DNA of 64,000 nt from UBA6912 sp963792895 (GTDB lineage Bacteria > Actinomycetota > Acidimicrobiia > Spongiisociales > UBA5794), in NCBI GenBank assembly GCA_963792895.1, contig CAWBYA010000003.1, positions 620,001-684,000 on the forward strand. The letters run 5' to 3'. Under the pieces are notes generated by a model. That model saw only the letters and a list, made by a program, of their open reading frames with translations, was not told the origin of the DNA and did no database searches. The position numbers and the translations under genes were made by a program. Shown here in pieces: positions 27,635 through 37,294 of this stretch (position 1 is the stretch's first letter; every line of letters begins with the position of its first letter).

Positions 27635-28440
27635 CGGCGGAGCCACAGCCACGCCTGGCATGGCACGAGGCCGGCGGGTCGGGGCAGCCGATGGTGCTGG
27701 TGCACGGCTTCACCGGCACGAGTGAAGACTTCGCAGCGGTTGTTGCTCCCTTGTTCGAGCGGCGACGGATCGTGCTCGTCGACCAGCTCGGTCATGGGGC
27801 GTCGCCGAGGGCGGAACGCTACGACTACGACACCCTGACCGCGGCGCTCGTGGCTTTCCTCGAGCGGGAGATCGGTGAGCCGGTCGACCTCCTCGGGCAC
27901 TCGCTCGGCGGCCGGGTCGTCATCCCGATCGCCGCCACACGATCCGATGTGGTCCGATCGCTCCTCCTGATGGACACGTGGGCGGATCAGCCAGACCGGG
28001 GCGACGCGGCCGGCGCGCTTGGGGAGATCTGGTCGAAGCCGCCGGACGAGGCGTTGGCGGCGCTCGATGCGCTGGAGGAGAGCCGACCCGATCCCGAAGG
28101 CGACCTGATCGCGTCCGCATGGGGCAGCGAGTGGCTCGACCGCCACCTGGCGTCGAATGCAGCGCAGGTCGACGAGCGGGCCATCACCGACCTTGGCCCT
28201 GCCGTGTTCGTTGCAGGTCTGTCGGTGCTCGACATGGCTCGGCGGATCGGATGCCCCACGACGGTTCTCGTTGGCGAGCACGACCTGCCGTTCATCGGCT
28301 CGTCGCAGCGACTTGGACAGGCCATCCCACACGCCCGCCTCGTCACGATCGAGGGCGCGTATCACTCTCCGCAGCTCAGCCACCCGGATGCGTGGGCGGC
28401 CGCCGTCGTTGCGCATCTCGATTGGGTCGACGGACGGTGA
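27631..28440 (+). CDS. Alpha/beta hydrolase
   Basis: A 269-residue serine hydrolase fold. The oxyanion block is PMVLVHGFTGTSEDF, the nucleophile elbow LLGHSLGGRVV, an acid candidate lies in VLVGEHDLPF, and the catalytic His is in EGAYHSPQLSHPD. It resembles the MenH/esterase group, but no menaquinone genes are nearby. Coupled by GTGA overlap to the VOC gene. Confidence 0.85.
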   Translation: MTAEPQPRLAWHEAGGSGQPMVLVHGFTGTSEDFAAVVAPLFERRRIVLVDQLGHGASPRAERYDYDTLTAALVAFLEREIGEPVDLLGHSLGGRVVIPIAATRSDVVRSLLLMDTWADQPDRGDAAGALGEIWSKPPDEALAALDALEESRPDPEGDLIASAWGSEWLDRHLASNAAQVDERAITDLGPAVFVAGLSVLDMARRIGCPTTVLVGEHDLPFIGSSQRLGQAIPHARLVTIEGAYHSPQLSHPDAWAAAVVAHLDWVDGR

Positions 28441-28802
28441 CTCTGGCCCTGGACGCCGGACTCGCTCGGTTGTGATGAAGAACCTCCTGTGCGTTGCTGG
28501 CGCGGAGCTCGAGGTGGACTGCGTACGTTCCCGCAACTTCCGGATCCGTGCGGAGCCTCACTATGAGGACCCCGGTGCTCGCAGCCGCTGATCGCCGCCG
28601 CTCCGAGGACGGAAGGCCTATCTGTGGTGACGGCGAAGTCCTCTGCGTTGCGGAATGGGCTCAGGTTGAGGTGGACCGGCTCGACACCCGGGCCTGTGTC
28701 GCCGACCAGGTCGTCCGACCCCAAGGTGGCAACGGAAACACGAGCTGGGGACACGATTGCCCGCGCCGACCGTTCGGGGCGCGGCAGCCCGGGTGATGAC
28801 GC
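28441..28802. repeat. Intergenic region with two imperfect direct copies
   Basis: No gene is recognisable in these 362 bp. Two related segments of about 50 bp occur on the plus strand, at 28478-28522 and 28634-28678. They share TGCGTTGC, GAGGTGGAC and flanking positions. Both give similar short peptides on the minus strand (VHLELRASNAQEV and VHLNLSPFRNAEDF). This may be a small dispersed repeat or a decayed duplicated coding piece. Confidence 0.3.
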
Positions 28803-30022
28803 TCAGGGGCGGTGGCGGAGCTCGGTGCGAACCGAGACGATGGGGAACGTCCACGACTCGGCGACGATGACCGGTGCGTAGACGCCTCGCGCGGCCTCGT
28901 CGCCATCCGAGCTGGTGACGAAATACCAGCCTCGCCATTGGGCGGCGGTGGAGACCGTGGCATCGCCGAGCGAGTCGTAGATGTGCTCGAAGGCGGCCTG
29001 CCCATCGGCTTCGGCGCCCCCTTCGTACTCGATCGCGGGTCGAGACGCCGTGTCTGCGAAGTCCAGAACGTACTCGTATCCGGATGGGTCGAATCCAGAC
29101 GCGACCCCGTGGTAGGTGCAGCTCGTCGTGCAATCGACATCCCACATCACCTTGTCAACCCAGGCGTATGTGGTGATGGTCCACGACTCTCCGTGGGCCG
29201 ACCATGTCGTCGCCTCGTACGGCCCGAGGATCGAGGCGGCGGGGGAGGAGAAGTCGTACCACAGCCACGTATCGAGGCCAGTGAGTCCCTTGATCGAAGG
29301 GTTGAGGTTCACCTGCGTCGCCGGAACTGCTTCTACGACCTCGGCGATATCGGTGTCCGGATCGAAGATATCGAGACAACGGAACTCGATGTCTGTCGAG
29401 AAGAGCACGTTGCCGCCCGGAAACTCGTTCCAGTTCGTACCGAAACCGGACTCCCATGAGCCGGTGAAGTAGCTGTAGTAGTACGTCGCCGAAGCCATCA
29501 TCACCTGACCCGTCTGGCAGACGACGGTCTCCCCGTTGACCGAGATCAGCAGGATCTCCTCGTCATCGTCGACGAGCTCCACGATCGTGTCGGTAGCGAC
29601 TTTCCACCCGTCCTCGTGGGTCGAGGTGCACCAATCGACGTCGCCGAACCCGAAGTCGACCGAGATGCCGCGGTCCGCCAACTCGTCGGGGTTCTCCTCG
29701 ATCCACGTCATCAGTTCGGCGATCAAGGCGTCCCACAGCTCGTAGTGGTGGACGTAGTCGGGCTCACCCATCGCCTCGTTCCACGCGCTGATTGCCGCGT
29801 GCACGTCGGGACAGTCGTGGTTGACGACGTCAGTCGTGGCGTTCTGCTGATCGCCTTCGCCGGAATACGTGCGCTGCCATCTTCCACGCATCGAGTGAGC
29901 CGCCATATTGGACGCCTCCATCCTCGCTCTGAGACTCGCAGGGAAGCCCCCGTTAGTGGCAGAACCAGCGCGATGACGGCGATGATGAGCGGGTGGCGGA
30001 AGCGCTCGATCCAGGTTCTCAT
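28803..30022 (-). CDS. Exported cysteine-containing protein of unknown function (frameshifted near its start)
   Basis: The true start is probably ATG 30022, giving the signal/anchor MRTWIERFRHPLIIAVIALV; a frameshift at about 29935 then joins the long frame. The mature part of ~370 residues is acidic and aromatic, with scattered cysteines (VNHDCPD, DVDWCTSTHED, VVCQTG, DCTTSCTYHG) that could form disulfides outside the cell. LTGLDTWLWYDFSS, followed by an all-beta C-terminal region (ATTWSAHGESWTITTYAWVD), recalls PKD-like exported proteins of actinobacteria. Its ATG overlaps the stop of the lipoprotein gene upstream (ATGA). No enzyme motif is seen. Confidence 0.6.
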
Positions 30023-30801
30023 GCGTTCGCCTGCGAGTAGCCGACAATCGTGTCCCAGAACTGCCATCCAGCCGACGAAGGTACGAGGATCGCCAGGTTC
30101 ATTCGAGAATCCCAAGCCTGCGAATTCTTCAATCACCTCTCCAGATTCGGCTGACACGACCTGCAGGGTCCCTGAGACTAGAGCGGTACTCCACTGCGAT
30201 GGCCCCGGTCGGAAGACCGTCAACGATCGATGAATCCAGGTCCAGCTCAGTGACGTCACTCGCTATCTCCCCATCCAAGAACGTCCAGGGCTCCTCGGGC
30301 CGGATCCGTCGCCTTTGCTCGGCGAATAGGACGTCGTAGATCTTGTCCTCAACGTCCTTCTGACGGTGAGCCTGGATAGCTCGAGCAAGCTGGCACCCAA
30401 TCAGGATGCGGATAGTTCGGCGTTGACCCATTGATCGAACTTGTTCAGCTCCTCGACGGCCACCACCGGGTCAGGGTTGGTGAGGTCGGGGATCGGGACC
30501 TCCGCGTCGACGATGTCCGGATAGGCGAAGCGAAGCTCTTCGACGATGCCGGCGATGAGCGCCTCGAGCGCCTCCGGGCTGCCCACCTGATCGGAAAGCA
30601 CGCGTCGTGGTGGCCGCCGTGGTGGTTGTGGTGCGGCGGCGCCACGGTGGTCGACGTCACCGTGGTCGTGGTGGGCGTTGCGATGGTTGGCGCCGGTGTC
30701 GACGGTGCGACCTCCTCGCCTCCGGAGCATGCGCCGGCCATCAGGGTCACGACAACGACGAGCAAACGTTTCGTCGTGGTGATGCGTCGCGCTCTCCTCA
30801 C
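30019..30801 (-). CDS. Lipoprotein of unknown function (several frameshifts)
   Basis: From GTG 30801 the frame gives TTKRLLVVVVTLMAGACSGG, a clear lipobox (MAGA-C), and a Thr/Pro linker. Coding character then jumps frame near 30600-30690 (QVGSPEALEALIAGIVEELR), near 30410 (AHRQKDVEDKIYDVLFAEQR), near 30170 (VVSAESGEVIEEFAGLGFSN) and near 30065 (GWQFWDTIVGYSQANA). It stops at 30019, overlapping the next gene's ATG. Four or more indels in 780 bp suggest poor sequence quality rather than a pseudogene, since each piece is protein-like. One frame at the linker encodes HHNHHGGHH; whether this is translated depends on where the first indel lies. Confidence 0.5.
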
Positions 30802-30900
30802 CGATCCCCCTGGAAGTGGTGGGTAACGGCCGCCACCCTACCTCATCGTTTCAGGTCGGGCAAGCAGGTCAAAAAATCGTCAAACAACGTTAAGCTGTCC

Positions 30901-31715
30901 CTAGATGATGCAGTGGGTGGGACCGTTGCGCTGGTCTCGCCAGGCGAGCCAGTCGTCCAGGCCGGCGAGACTCCAGTCGGGGCCCGTTGCGCCGAGGGTG
31001 AACTGCGTGAATCCCATCTCGAGGTACCGGTCGGCGTCCTCGTGCAGGAATCGGTCGATGTCCTCGGGCTCGACGCCCACACCCCATTCGATATCTGCCG
31101 GATCGCGGCCCTCGAGCTCGCACCACCTCAGGAGCGTTTCCACCTTGGGCACCAGTTCGTCGGGGTGCTCGGGGAACAGCGCATGCCAGCCCGCCGCATG
31201 GCGAGCGACCAGCCGCAGCGTCTTGCGCTCCCCGGTCCCGCCGATCACGATCGGGATGTCGCGGATGGGCGCCGGATTCAGCTTCGCCAACCGTTGCTCG
31301 ATGAGAGGAAGCGCCTCGGCGAGATCGTCCAGTCTGCTGCCGGCAGTGCCGAACTCGTAGCCGTACTCGTCGTAGTCGCGTTCGAACCAACCCGACCCCA
31401 TGCCGAGGATGAGCCGCCCACCAGAGACGTGGTCGACGGTTCGGGCCATGTCGGCCAGCAGCTGCGGGTTGCGGTACGAGTTGCAGGTGACGAGGGCGCC
31501 GATCTCGATCCGCTCGGTCTGTTGTGCCCACGCCCCGAGCATCGTCCAGCACTCGAAATGAGCGCCGTGGGCGTCGCCGTAGAGTGGATAGAAGTGGTCC
31601 CAGTTGTAGGCGATGTCGGCGCCCATCTCCTCCGCCGTGGAGAGTGCGCCGAACGGATGCCGGCGTATTCACCGTGCTGCGGGTGGAGCTGAACACCGAC
31701 TCGAATGTCACGCAC
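30901..31715 (-). CDS. LLM-class F420-dependent oxidoreductase (one frameshift)
   Basis: A luciferase-like TIM-barrel flavin/deazaflavin enzyme of about 270 residues. Marks are MRDIRVGVQLHPQHGEYAGI at the start, then DIAYNWDHFYPLYGDAHGAH, a segment of F420-dependent family members, GALVTCNSYRNPQLLADMAR, HVSGGRLILGMGSGWFERDY and IPIVIGGTGERKTLRLVARH. A one-base indel near 31650 separates the first 25 residues from the rest. The substrate is unknown; F420 use is inferred from the family and from the Ddn-like gene nearby. Confidence 0.85.
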
Positions 31716-31799
31716 GGTCGCAGACCTCCAGGACGTGGACAGGAGACGCTAGTGAACGCGTCACGGCCACCGACCGTGGCTCACGCCCCACATGGCAGG

Positions 31800-33202
31800 T
31801 CAGGTCCGTGCGGTCGACGCACGTTCCGGTGCTTCCGCCGCCGTCAGCTGGATGACTGACATCGAGCCCGCCGCTCGGCGCGGCGCGCAACGATGCGTCA
31901 CCGCCGCCGGCAACGGCGAGCTGTCTCACGATCGCCAGACCCAAGCCGGAGCCCCTTCCCGACTTGCCTCTCGAGTAGAAGCGGTCGAAGGCACGCTCGC
32001 ATTCGGCTTCGCTGAGGCCCGCCCCTTGGTCGACCACGTGCAACTCCCAGCCGCCCGGCCTCTCGACGAGCGAGAGCGTGATCCGGGTCGCCGGCGGCGA
32101 CGCCTCCAGCGCATTGGCCAGCAAGTTGTCGAGGATCTGTTCGACCGCCCCCGGAACCGCAAGCGCCCATGCGGTCTCGGGGGTGACGACGTCGAGGCCG
32201 ACCCCACCGTCTTCGGCGAAGATCCGCCACGCATCGCCGCGAGCTCGTGCCACGGACGAGAGCTCCACAGGTTCGGGTTGTTGCGCCGCAGCTTCCGCTC
32301 GGGCGATGGCGAGCAACCCGTCGACGAGTCGTCCCAAGCGCTGGGTCTCGGCGATCGCAGCTACGACAGCTGCTACGCTCCTCCGGCGCCACCGACCCTT
32401 CGAGGTTCTCGAGCCTCAAGCGGAGCGCAGTCAAAGGCGTCCGCAGCTGGTGCGAGGCATCGGCCACGAAGGCGCGCTGTGAGTCGACCAGGCGTCTCGA
32501 TCCGCTCGGCCATCTCGTTGAAGGTGTGACCGAGCGAAGACAGCTCAGGGAACGTCACGCGCGGTCGGAACGCGACTGCCGAGATCGCCCCCAGCGAGGG
32601 CCTCCGCCGACTTCTCGAGGGTGCGCACCGGACGGGTGACCTGCCGGGCGAGCGTGATGCCGACGATGGTGACGGCGATCAACACCACGAGCGACAAGAG
32701 CCCGAGCCGGAGCCAGTTGTCGCGAACGGCGACGTTGAGCGTCGTCGCCGGGTAGGTGATCCGTACGGCCCCGTAGATCTTCCCGCCCGACCCGACCGGG
32801 ACGGCAACATACAGCAGGTCGGTGCCGAGCGTCTCCGACGGACGCCGCCCGGAGTCTCGCTGGCCGGTCAGCGCCGTTGCGATCTCCGGCCGAGTGGAGA
32901 AATCGCGCGGCGCCGCACCGAGGTCGTCCGAGTCGGCGACGCTGATGCCGCCGGCGTTCACGATCACGATGCGTCCTCCCGGGTCCTGGGCATAGCTCGC
33001 GAGCAACGTGTCGAGCCCTACCGGCTGCGATTGCTCGAGTCCCTCCTCGGCGAGGCTGGCGACCACGGTCGCGTCCGCGCTCCATTCCGGCGATCAGGTT
33101 GTCTTGTTCTCGTGACGCGAACGTGCGGCCGAGCGGCACGATGAGGACGAGCAGTACAAAGGCCGTGATGGCGAGGTAGGTGCCGACGAGGCGGCGTGTC
33201 AT
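31800..33202 (-). CDS. Sensor histidine kinase (about five frameshifts)
   Basis: The pieces in order are: a first membrane helix MTRRLVGTYLAITAFVLLVL; an extracytoplasmic sensor (VVASLAEEGLEQSQPVG to LLYVAVPVGSGGKIYGAVRI); a second helix WLRLGLLSLVVLIAVTIVGI; a HAMP region with VTRPVRTLEKSAEALAGGDL; the H box FVADASHQLRTPLTALRLRL (phospho-accepting His); an N box EQILDNLLANALEAS; and G boxes VDQGAGLSEAE and GRGSGLGLAIVRQL. Indels near 33082, 32555, 32490, 32390 and 31860 split it; with the last one corrected it stops at 31800. Its ATG overlaps the response-regulator stop (ATGA). Confidence 0.85.
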
Positions 33203-33870
33203 GCGGGCACGTCGAGGCGGAATCCGACACCGCGGATCGTCGTGATCCAGTCGGCCTCGCCCAGCTTCTTGCGCAGAGCAGCCATGTGGACGTCGAGCGT
33301 CTTCGTCGGCCCATACCAGTGGGGATCCCACACCTCGTCCATGATCTCCTCCCGGGTGCGCACCGCTCCGGGATCGTCTGCCAGGAGGCTGAGGAGGTCG
33401 AACTCCTTCGGGGTCAGCGTCACCTCGGTATCGCCGACGGTCACCCGCCGGGTGCGGCGGTCGATGGTCAGCACTCCAAGTCGCTGCATCGGGTCGTCGA
33501 CGTTGGGCTCGGCGAGCGCGCTCGATGAGCGACGGTGGACGGCGCGGATGCGGGCGACGAGCTCACGGAAGCCGAAGGGTTTCACCATGTAGTCGTCGGC
33601 GCCGAGCTCGAGGAGCACCACCCTGTCGATCTCGTCGCCGCGTGCCGTCACCACGATGATCGGCACGGTCGACCGCTCACGCATCTCGCGACAAACGTCC
33701 TTGCCGTCCATGTCCGGGAGGCCCAGGTCGAGCAACACCAGGTCTGATGCAGGAGTGGTGAGCGCTTCGGCGCCTGTGGCGACCCATGTCACGTCGAATC
33801 CCTCGCGTCGCAACCCGTCGAGCAGGGGCTCCGCGATAGAGGTGTCGTCTTCGACGACGAGGAGGTGCAT
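33199..33870 (-). CDS. OmpR/PhoB-family response regulator
   Basis: 223 residues. The receiver domain has the acidic pair Asp8/Asp9, phospho-acceptor Asp48 (LVLLDLGLPDMDG), Thr75 and Lys97 (YMVKPF). The C-terminal winged helix is VTLTPKEFDLLSLLADDPGA followed by EVWDPHWYGPTKTLDVHMAA and LRKKLG. It is the first gene of the two-component operon and is divergent from the exported-redox operon at 34003. Direct repeats in the shared intergenic region (33900-33916) are likely binding sites. Confidence 0.93.
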   Translation of the reverse strand: MHLLVVEDDTSIAEPLLDGLRREGFDVTWVATGAEALTTPASDLVLLDLGLPDMDGKDVCREMRERSTVPIIVVTARGDEIDRVVLLELGADDYMVKPFGFRELVARIRAVHRRSSSALAEPNVDDPMQRLGVLTIDRRTRRVTVGDTEVTLTPKEFDLLSLLADDPGAVRTREEIMDEVWDPHWYGPTKTLDVHMAALRKKLGEADWITTIRGVGFRLDVPA

Positions 33871-33899
33871 TCTCGGCCGCCTCAGCGGGTCGCTCGGAT

Positions 33900-33916
33900 C
33901 TTTGCCGAACCTTTGC
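33900..33916. promoter_or_regulatory. Direct repeat, probable response-regulator site
   Basis: CTTTGC occurs at 33900-33905 and 33911-33916, an 11-bp period as bound by tandem OmpR/PhoB-type wing domains. It lies between the response regulator and the divergent redox operon, 30-46 bp from the regulator's start codon. Confidence 0.5.
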
Positions 33917-34002
33917 TTTCGCCTTCACGGGCGCTGTACGGCGTCAGCTTACGGTGCACACAGAACATCAGATATGCCAGGACCCGCAAGGAGAACCAGG
34001 TC

Positions 34003-34358
34003 GTGAAACTCAGAAAACCACTCGGAACCACCGTCGGAGCAGTTGCGCTCACGATCGTTGCGGCCAGCTCGGCGTTGGCGGTCAACGCCGGCATCCTCAG
34101 GCACCGCACCGACACGACGGTCGGCACCCTCGATGCCACGGTCACCACGGAGGTGGTCGACGCTCCGACCGCTTCGGACGTGCGGTACGTGATCACCTAC
34201 GTGGACGACCCTGCCCAACCGCGAGCCTCACCACGGGCGCCCCGGCGCAAGCAGTTGCACCCACCTCGGCGGTGACGGTTGCCTCTCAGCCTGTCGTCGA
34301 CTCTCACGACGACGACGCCTACGAGAACGAATATGAAGGCGCTGACGACGATGACTGA
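34003..34358 (+). CDS. Small exported protein with acidic tail (frameshifted)
   Basis: AAGGAG lies 9 bases before GTG 34003. The signal-like N-terminus is GTTVGAVALTIVAASSALAV. It is followed by VTTEVVDAPTASDVRYVITY, then, after an indel near 34215, by an Ala/Thr/Pro region and a very acidic end (HDDDAYENEYEGADDDD) stopping at 34358. The total is about 118 residues. The acidic tail could bind cations. First gene of the operon with ApbE and a ferric-reductase-like protein. No family recognised. Confidence 0.55.
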
Positions 34359-34799
34359 GGACCAGGCCAGGCGAATCGCGGAGTTGCAGGCCCGTCGCAC
34401 CAGCACAACGCCACAGGGTGGGGCTTCCTCGGGCCGGAGTCGAGCAACTGCCTCGAGAGGCGGGAAGCTGCACACCGCTCGAAAGAGCCGGATCTTCGCC
34501 CTCGGTTTGAGCGTGGCCGCAGCGTCGGGGCTCGCCTCCGGCATGTGGACCCAGGCCTCGCTCTCCACCAATGCTGCCTCGGCGGCGGCTGCCGACACCA
34601 AGCCGGCCGTCGCCGAGGCAGCGCCGCAGCACATCATCTACCTCCAGGTCCACCGGCCGGCCGCAACCGCCGCGCCGACTCGCTGCGTACAGCGACAACA
34701 CCGCCACCGCCGACCACCGTTGCCCCCGCCCCTGCGGTTGCGCCTGCTCCAGCTGCGCCTGCACCGAAGCCTGTGACGAAGAGCAATGGCAGCAAGTGA
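34351..34799 (+). CDS. Single-span membrane protein with Pro/Ala-rich tail (frameshifted)
   Basis: It starts at ATG 34351 inside the end of the previous gene. N-terminus MTEDQARRIAELQARR, a basic stretch, then a membrane helix (IFALGLSVAAASGLASGMWT). The outer part has APQHIIYLQVHR and, after an indel near 34665, a Pro/Ala/Thr tail (TTVAPAPAVAPAPAAPAPKP). It ends at 34799, overlapping apbE. The N-terminal cytoplasmic and outer proline-rich layout suggests a scaffold or anchor for the redox proteins that follow. No family recognised. Confidence 0.5.
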
Positions 34800-35691
34800 G
34801 GAGCGCTTCCGGGCAATGGGCGGAGCGGCGCACGTTCTCGTCGTCGGCGGCCGCGACCTTACCCAGGCGGCCCACGACCGCATTCTCGACCTCGAGGCGC
34901 GCTGGAGCCGCTTCCGCGCCGACAGCGAGCTCTCGCTGCTCAACGGGATGCCGGGCATGCCGATCATCGTGTCGCCGGAGACCTACGAGTTGGTCGACAA
35001 AGCCGTATTCGGGTGGCGGCAGACGCGAGGGCGGTTCGACCCGACGATGCTGCCCGCGCTCGTGGCAGTCGGCTACGACCGCAGCTTCGAACTCCTTGCC
35101 GCCGATTCGCGCCAAGCTGCGCTGTCGCAGAGAGCCGCGCCCGGTTGTGCAGGCATCGTGCTCGATCCCGCGGACCACACGGTGACGCTGCCGCTCGGCG
35201 TGACGATCGACCCGGGCGGAATCGGCAAGGGGCTTGCCGCCGACATCGTCGTGCGCGAACTGCGTGCAGCAGGCGCGGACGGCGCAATGGTGAACCTCGG
35301 CGGTGACGTTCGGGTCGTCGGCCGGTCACCTGAAGGCATCGGTTGGACCGTGTCCGTCGAGGACCCATTCGACGAGAGTTCGGAGCTGACTCGGGTGCAT
35401 CTGGTGGACGGTGCAGTCGCAACGAGCAGCCGACTGCTGCGCAGGTGGCGTCGCAACGGAGCGGACGTCCACCACCTCATCGATCCCGCAACCGGCGGGT
35501 CCATGGACGGTGACGTCGCCGCGGTCACCGTCGTTGCCGGTGAGGCGTGGTGGGCGGAGATCATGGCGAAGGCGGCGTTTGCTGCCGGACCCGCCGGTGC
35601 TGCGTCGGTGCTCGTGAATGCTGCGGCGCTGGTCGTCGACATGAACGGCCAACGCCACGCAACACCGGGATTCGTGGAGGTAGCAGCATGA
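34786..35691 (+). CDS. apbE: FAD:protein FMN transferase (ApbE family)
   Basis: The enzyme attaches FMN from FAD covalently to a Thr/Ser of extracytoplasmic target proteins, using Mg2+. It has RWSRFRADSELSLLNGMPG near the N-terminus, GRFDPTMLPALVAVGYDRSF, the FAD block VTIDPGGIGKGLAADIVVRE, GAMVNLGGDVRVVG, and the Mg-site region DVHHLIDPATGGSMDGDVAA. No signal peptide is evident, so export may be absent. 301 residues, typical. It overlaps both neighbours and is part of a four-gene operon. No classical FMN-binding (D-x-x-S-G-A-T) target is seen in the window. Confidence 0.92.
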   Translation: MAASEERFRAMGGAAHVLVVGGRDLTQAAHDRILDLEARWSRFRADSELSLLNGMPGMPIIVSPETYELVDKAVFGWRQTRGRFDPTMLPALVAVGYDRSFELLAADSRQAALSQRAAPGCAGIVLDPADHTVTLPLGVTIDPGGIGKGLAADIVVRELRAAGADGAMVNLGGDVRVVGRSPEGIGWTVSVEDPFDESSELTRVHLVDGAVATSSRLLRRWRRNGADVHHLIDPATGGSMDGDVAAVTVVAGEAWWAEIMAKAAFAAGPAGAASVLVNAAALVVDMNGQRHATPGFVEVAA

Positions 35692-36264
35692 GCTCGCAGC
35701 TGTGGTGGTACGTCGCTCGCTCGAGCGGGATCGTGGCCTGGGCCCTCGTGACGGTGTCCGTTGTCTGGGGATTGCTCCTCTCCACGAGACTGCTCGATCG
35801 CAGACCAAGCCCGAAGTGGCTGCTCGACCTGCACCGCTATCTCGGCGGGCTCGCCGTGGTGTTCACCGGGTTTCCACTTGGTCGGGCTCGTCGCAGACAC
35901 GTACGTCCATTTCGACCTGGTGAGCCTCCTCATCCCGATGGCGTCGGAGTGGAAGCCTGGGCCGGTGGCCTGGGGCATCGTGGCGCTCTACCTGTTGGGT
36001 GCCGTTGAGGTCACGTCGCTGATGATGAAGCGCATGTCCCGCAGGGTGTGGCACGGCGTCCACCTCCTCAGCTACCTGCTGTTCTGGACGGCGGCCCTGC
36101 ACGGGGCGACGGCAGGCACAGACGCAGGCAATCCGTGGTACGTCGGAGGATCGGTGGCGAGCATCGTGCTCGTGTTGGTTCTGACTCTCTATCGAGCGAT
36201 AGCCGGAAAGCGCTCGACGCTCGCAGCTCCGGCGCGCGTGTCCGTGTCCTCGACCCGGGCCTGA
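35688..36264 (+). CDS. Ferric-reductase-like transmembrane haem protein (frameshifted)
   Basis: The start overlaps the apbE stop (ATGA). About 190 residues with five or six helices: WWYVARSSGIVAWALVTVSV, the His motif LLDLHRYLGGLAVVFTGF then HLVGLVADTYVHFDLVSLLI, WGIVALYLLGAVEVTSLMM, and HGVHLLSYLLFWTAALHGAT. Conserved histidines in two helices match the b-haem ligands of the ferric reductase/YedZ family. An extra T near 35872 (TTT for TTC) causes a frameshift. It probably moves electrons across the membrane to a flavinylated or exported partner (inference from ApbE linkage). Confidence 0.8.
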
Positions 36265-36323
36265 GCCGGCTCAACGGCCCGGTCCCGTCGGTAGCATCGC
36301 GGCCCCGGACCAGGTGGTACGAC

Positions 36324-37250
36324 GTGCCGACGAACGCACATCGGCTTGGCATCCGAACTCGCTCTCGTGGCGCGTTCAATGGGGGCCGCACCACTCTGCT
36401 CGTCGTGACAGCCGGTGCGCTCCTCGCTGCGGGGTGCGGTGCCGGCGCACGCGCCCCTGCATCGACGAGCTTCCCCGGCACGACGTCGACCAGCACGACG
36501 ACTGTGCCGGCCACGGTTCCGACGGCCACACCATCGACCACTCTGCCCGCATCCCCTACAACGCGTCTCCCCGACGAGCCCGCACCGCTCCCGCTCGCCG
36601 GGCGCATCGTTGTGATCGATCCCGGCCACAACGGTCAGAACGCCGCACACCTCGACGAGATCAATCGGCTCGTCGACATCGGCAACGGAACGAAGCCGTG
36701 CAACACGACCGGGACGGCCGCGGCGGGCGGCGCAACCGAGGCGCAGCTCAACTGGGACGTCGGCGTTCGGGTGCGAGACGTCTTGCACGACCTGGGCGCC
36801 GACGTCGTGCTGACCCGCACCGACAACGTCGGATGGGGCCCATGCATCACCGAGCGCGCTGCGGTGGGAAACAGAGTCGAGGCCGACGCGGTGATCTCCA
36901 TCCACGCGGACGGCGGCCCAGTGGACGGCCGAGGCTTTCACGTCATCTACCCGGCGATGATTCCGGGTCTCACCGACGACATCGCAGCACCGTCGCTGCG
37001 TCTCGCCGAGCTCCTGCTCGACGCGATGGCGGAGACTGCAATGCCGATCGCCGACTACACGGCTGTGGACGGTCTCTCGGAGCGCAGCGATCTGGGCGGG
37101 CTGAACCTGTCGGACGTACCCGTCGTGTTTCTCGAGATGGGCAACATGAAGAGCCCTGAGGATGCAGAGCTCCTCGCCCTCGCTTCCTTCCAGGACGACG
37201 TCGCAGCGGCAATTGCGACCGCAGTGTCGGCGTTTCTCGAAGATCCCTGA
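36324..37250 (+). CDS. N-acetylmuramoyl-L-alanine amidase (Amidase_3), lipoprotein
   Basis: A zinc amidase that cuts the bond between MurNAc and the stem peptide of peptidoglycan. The N-terminal signal ends in a lipobox (TAGALLAAGCGAG), followed by a Thr/Pro linker (residues ~45-90). Zinc ligands are His in VVIDPGHNGQN, Glu in CITERAAVGN and His in AVISIHADGGP. The catalytic Glu is in VVFLEMGNMKSPEDA. The call rests on all four. GTG 36324 follows AGGTGG. 308 residues. The gene follows the redox operon by about 60 bp on the same strand and may be separately transcribed. Confidence 0.9.
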   Translation: MPTNAHRLGIRTRSRGAFNGGRTTLLVVTAGALLAAGCGAGARAPASTSFPGTTSTSTTTVPATVPTATPSTTLPASPTTRLPDEPAPLPLAGRIVVIDPGHNGQNAAHLDEINRLVDIGNGTKPCNTTGTAAAGGATEAQLNWDVGVRVRDVLHDLGADVVLTRTDNVGWGPCITERAAVGNRVEADAVISIHADGGPVDGRGFHVIYPAMIPGLTDDIAAPSLRLAELLLDAMAETAMPIADYTAVDGLSERSDLGGLNLSDVPVVFLEMGNMKSPEDAELLALASFQDDVAAAIATAVSAFLEDP

Positions 37251-37294
37251 GTCGCCGCTCCGACGGGCGGATCTCGGCGCCGTTTCAGAATCGG

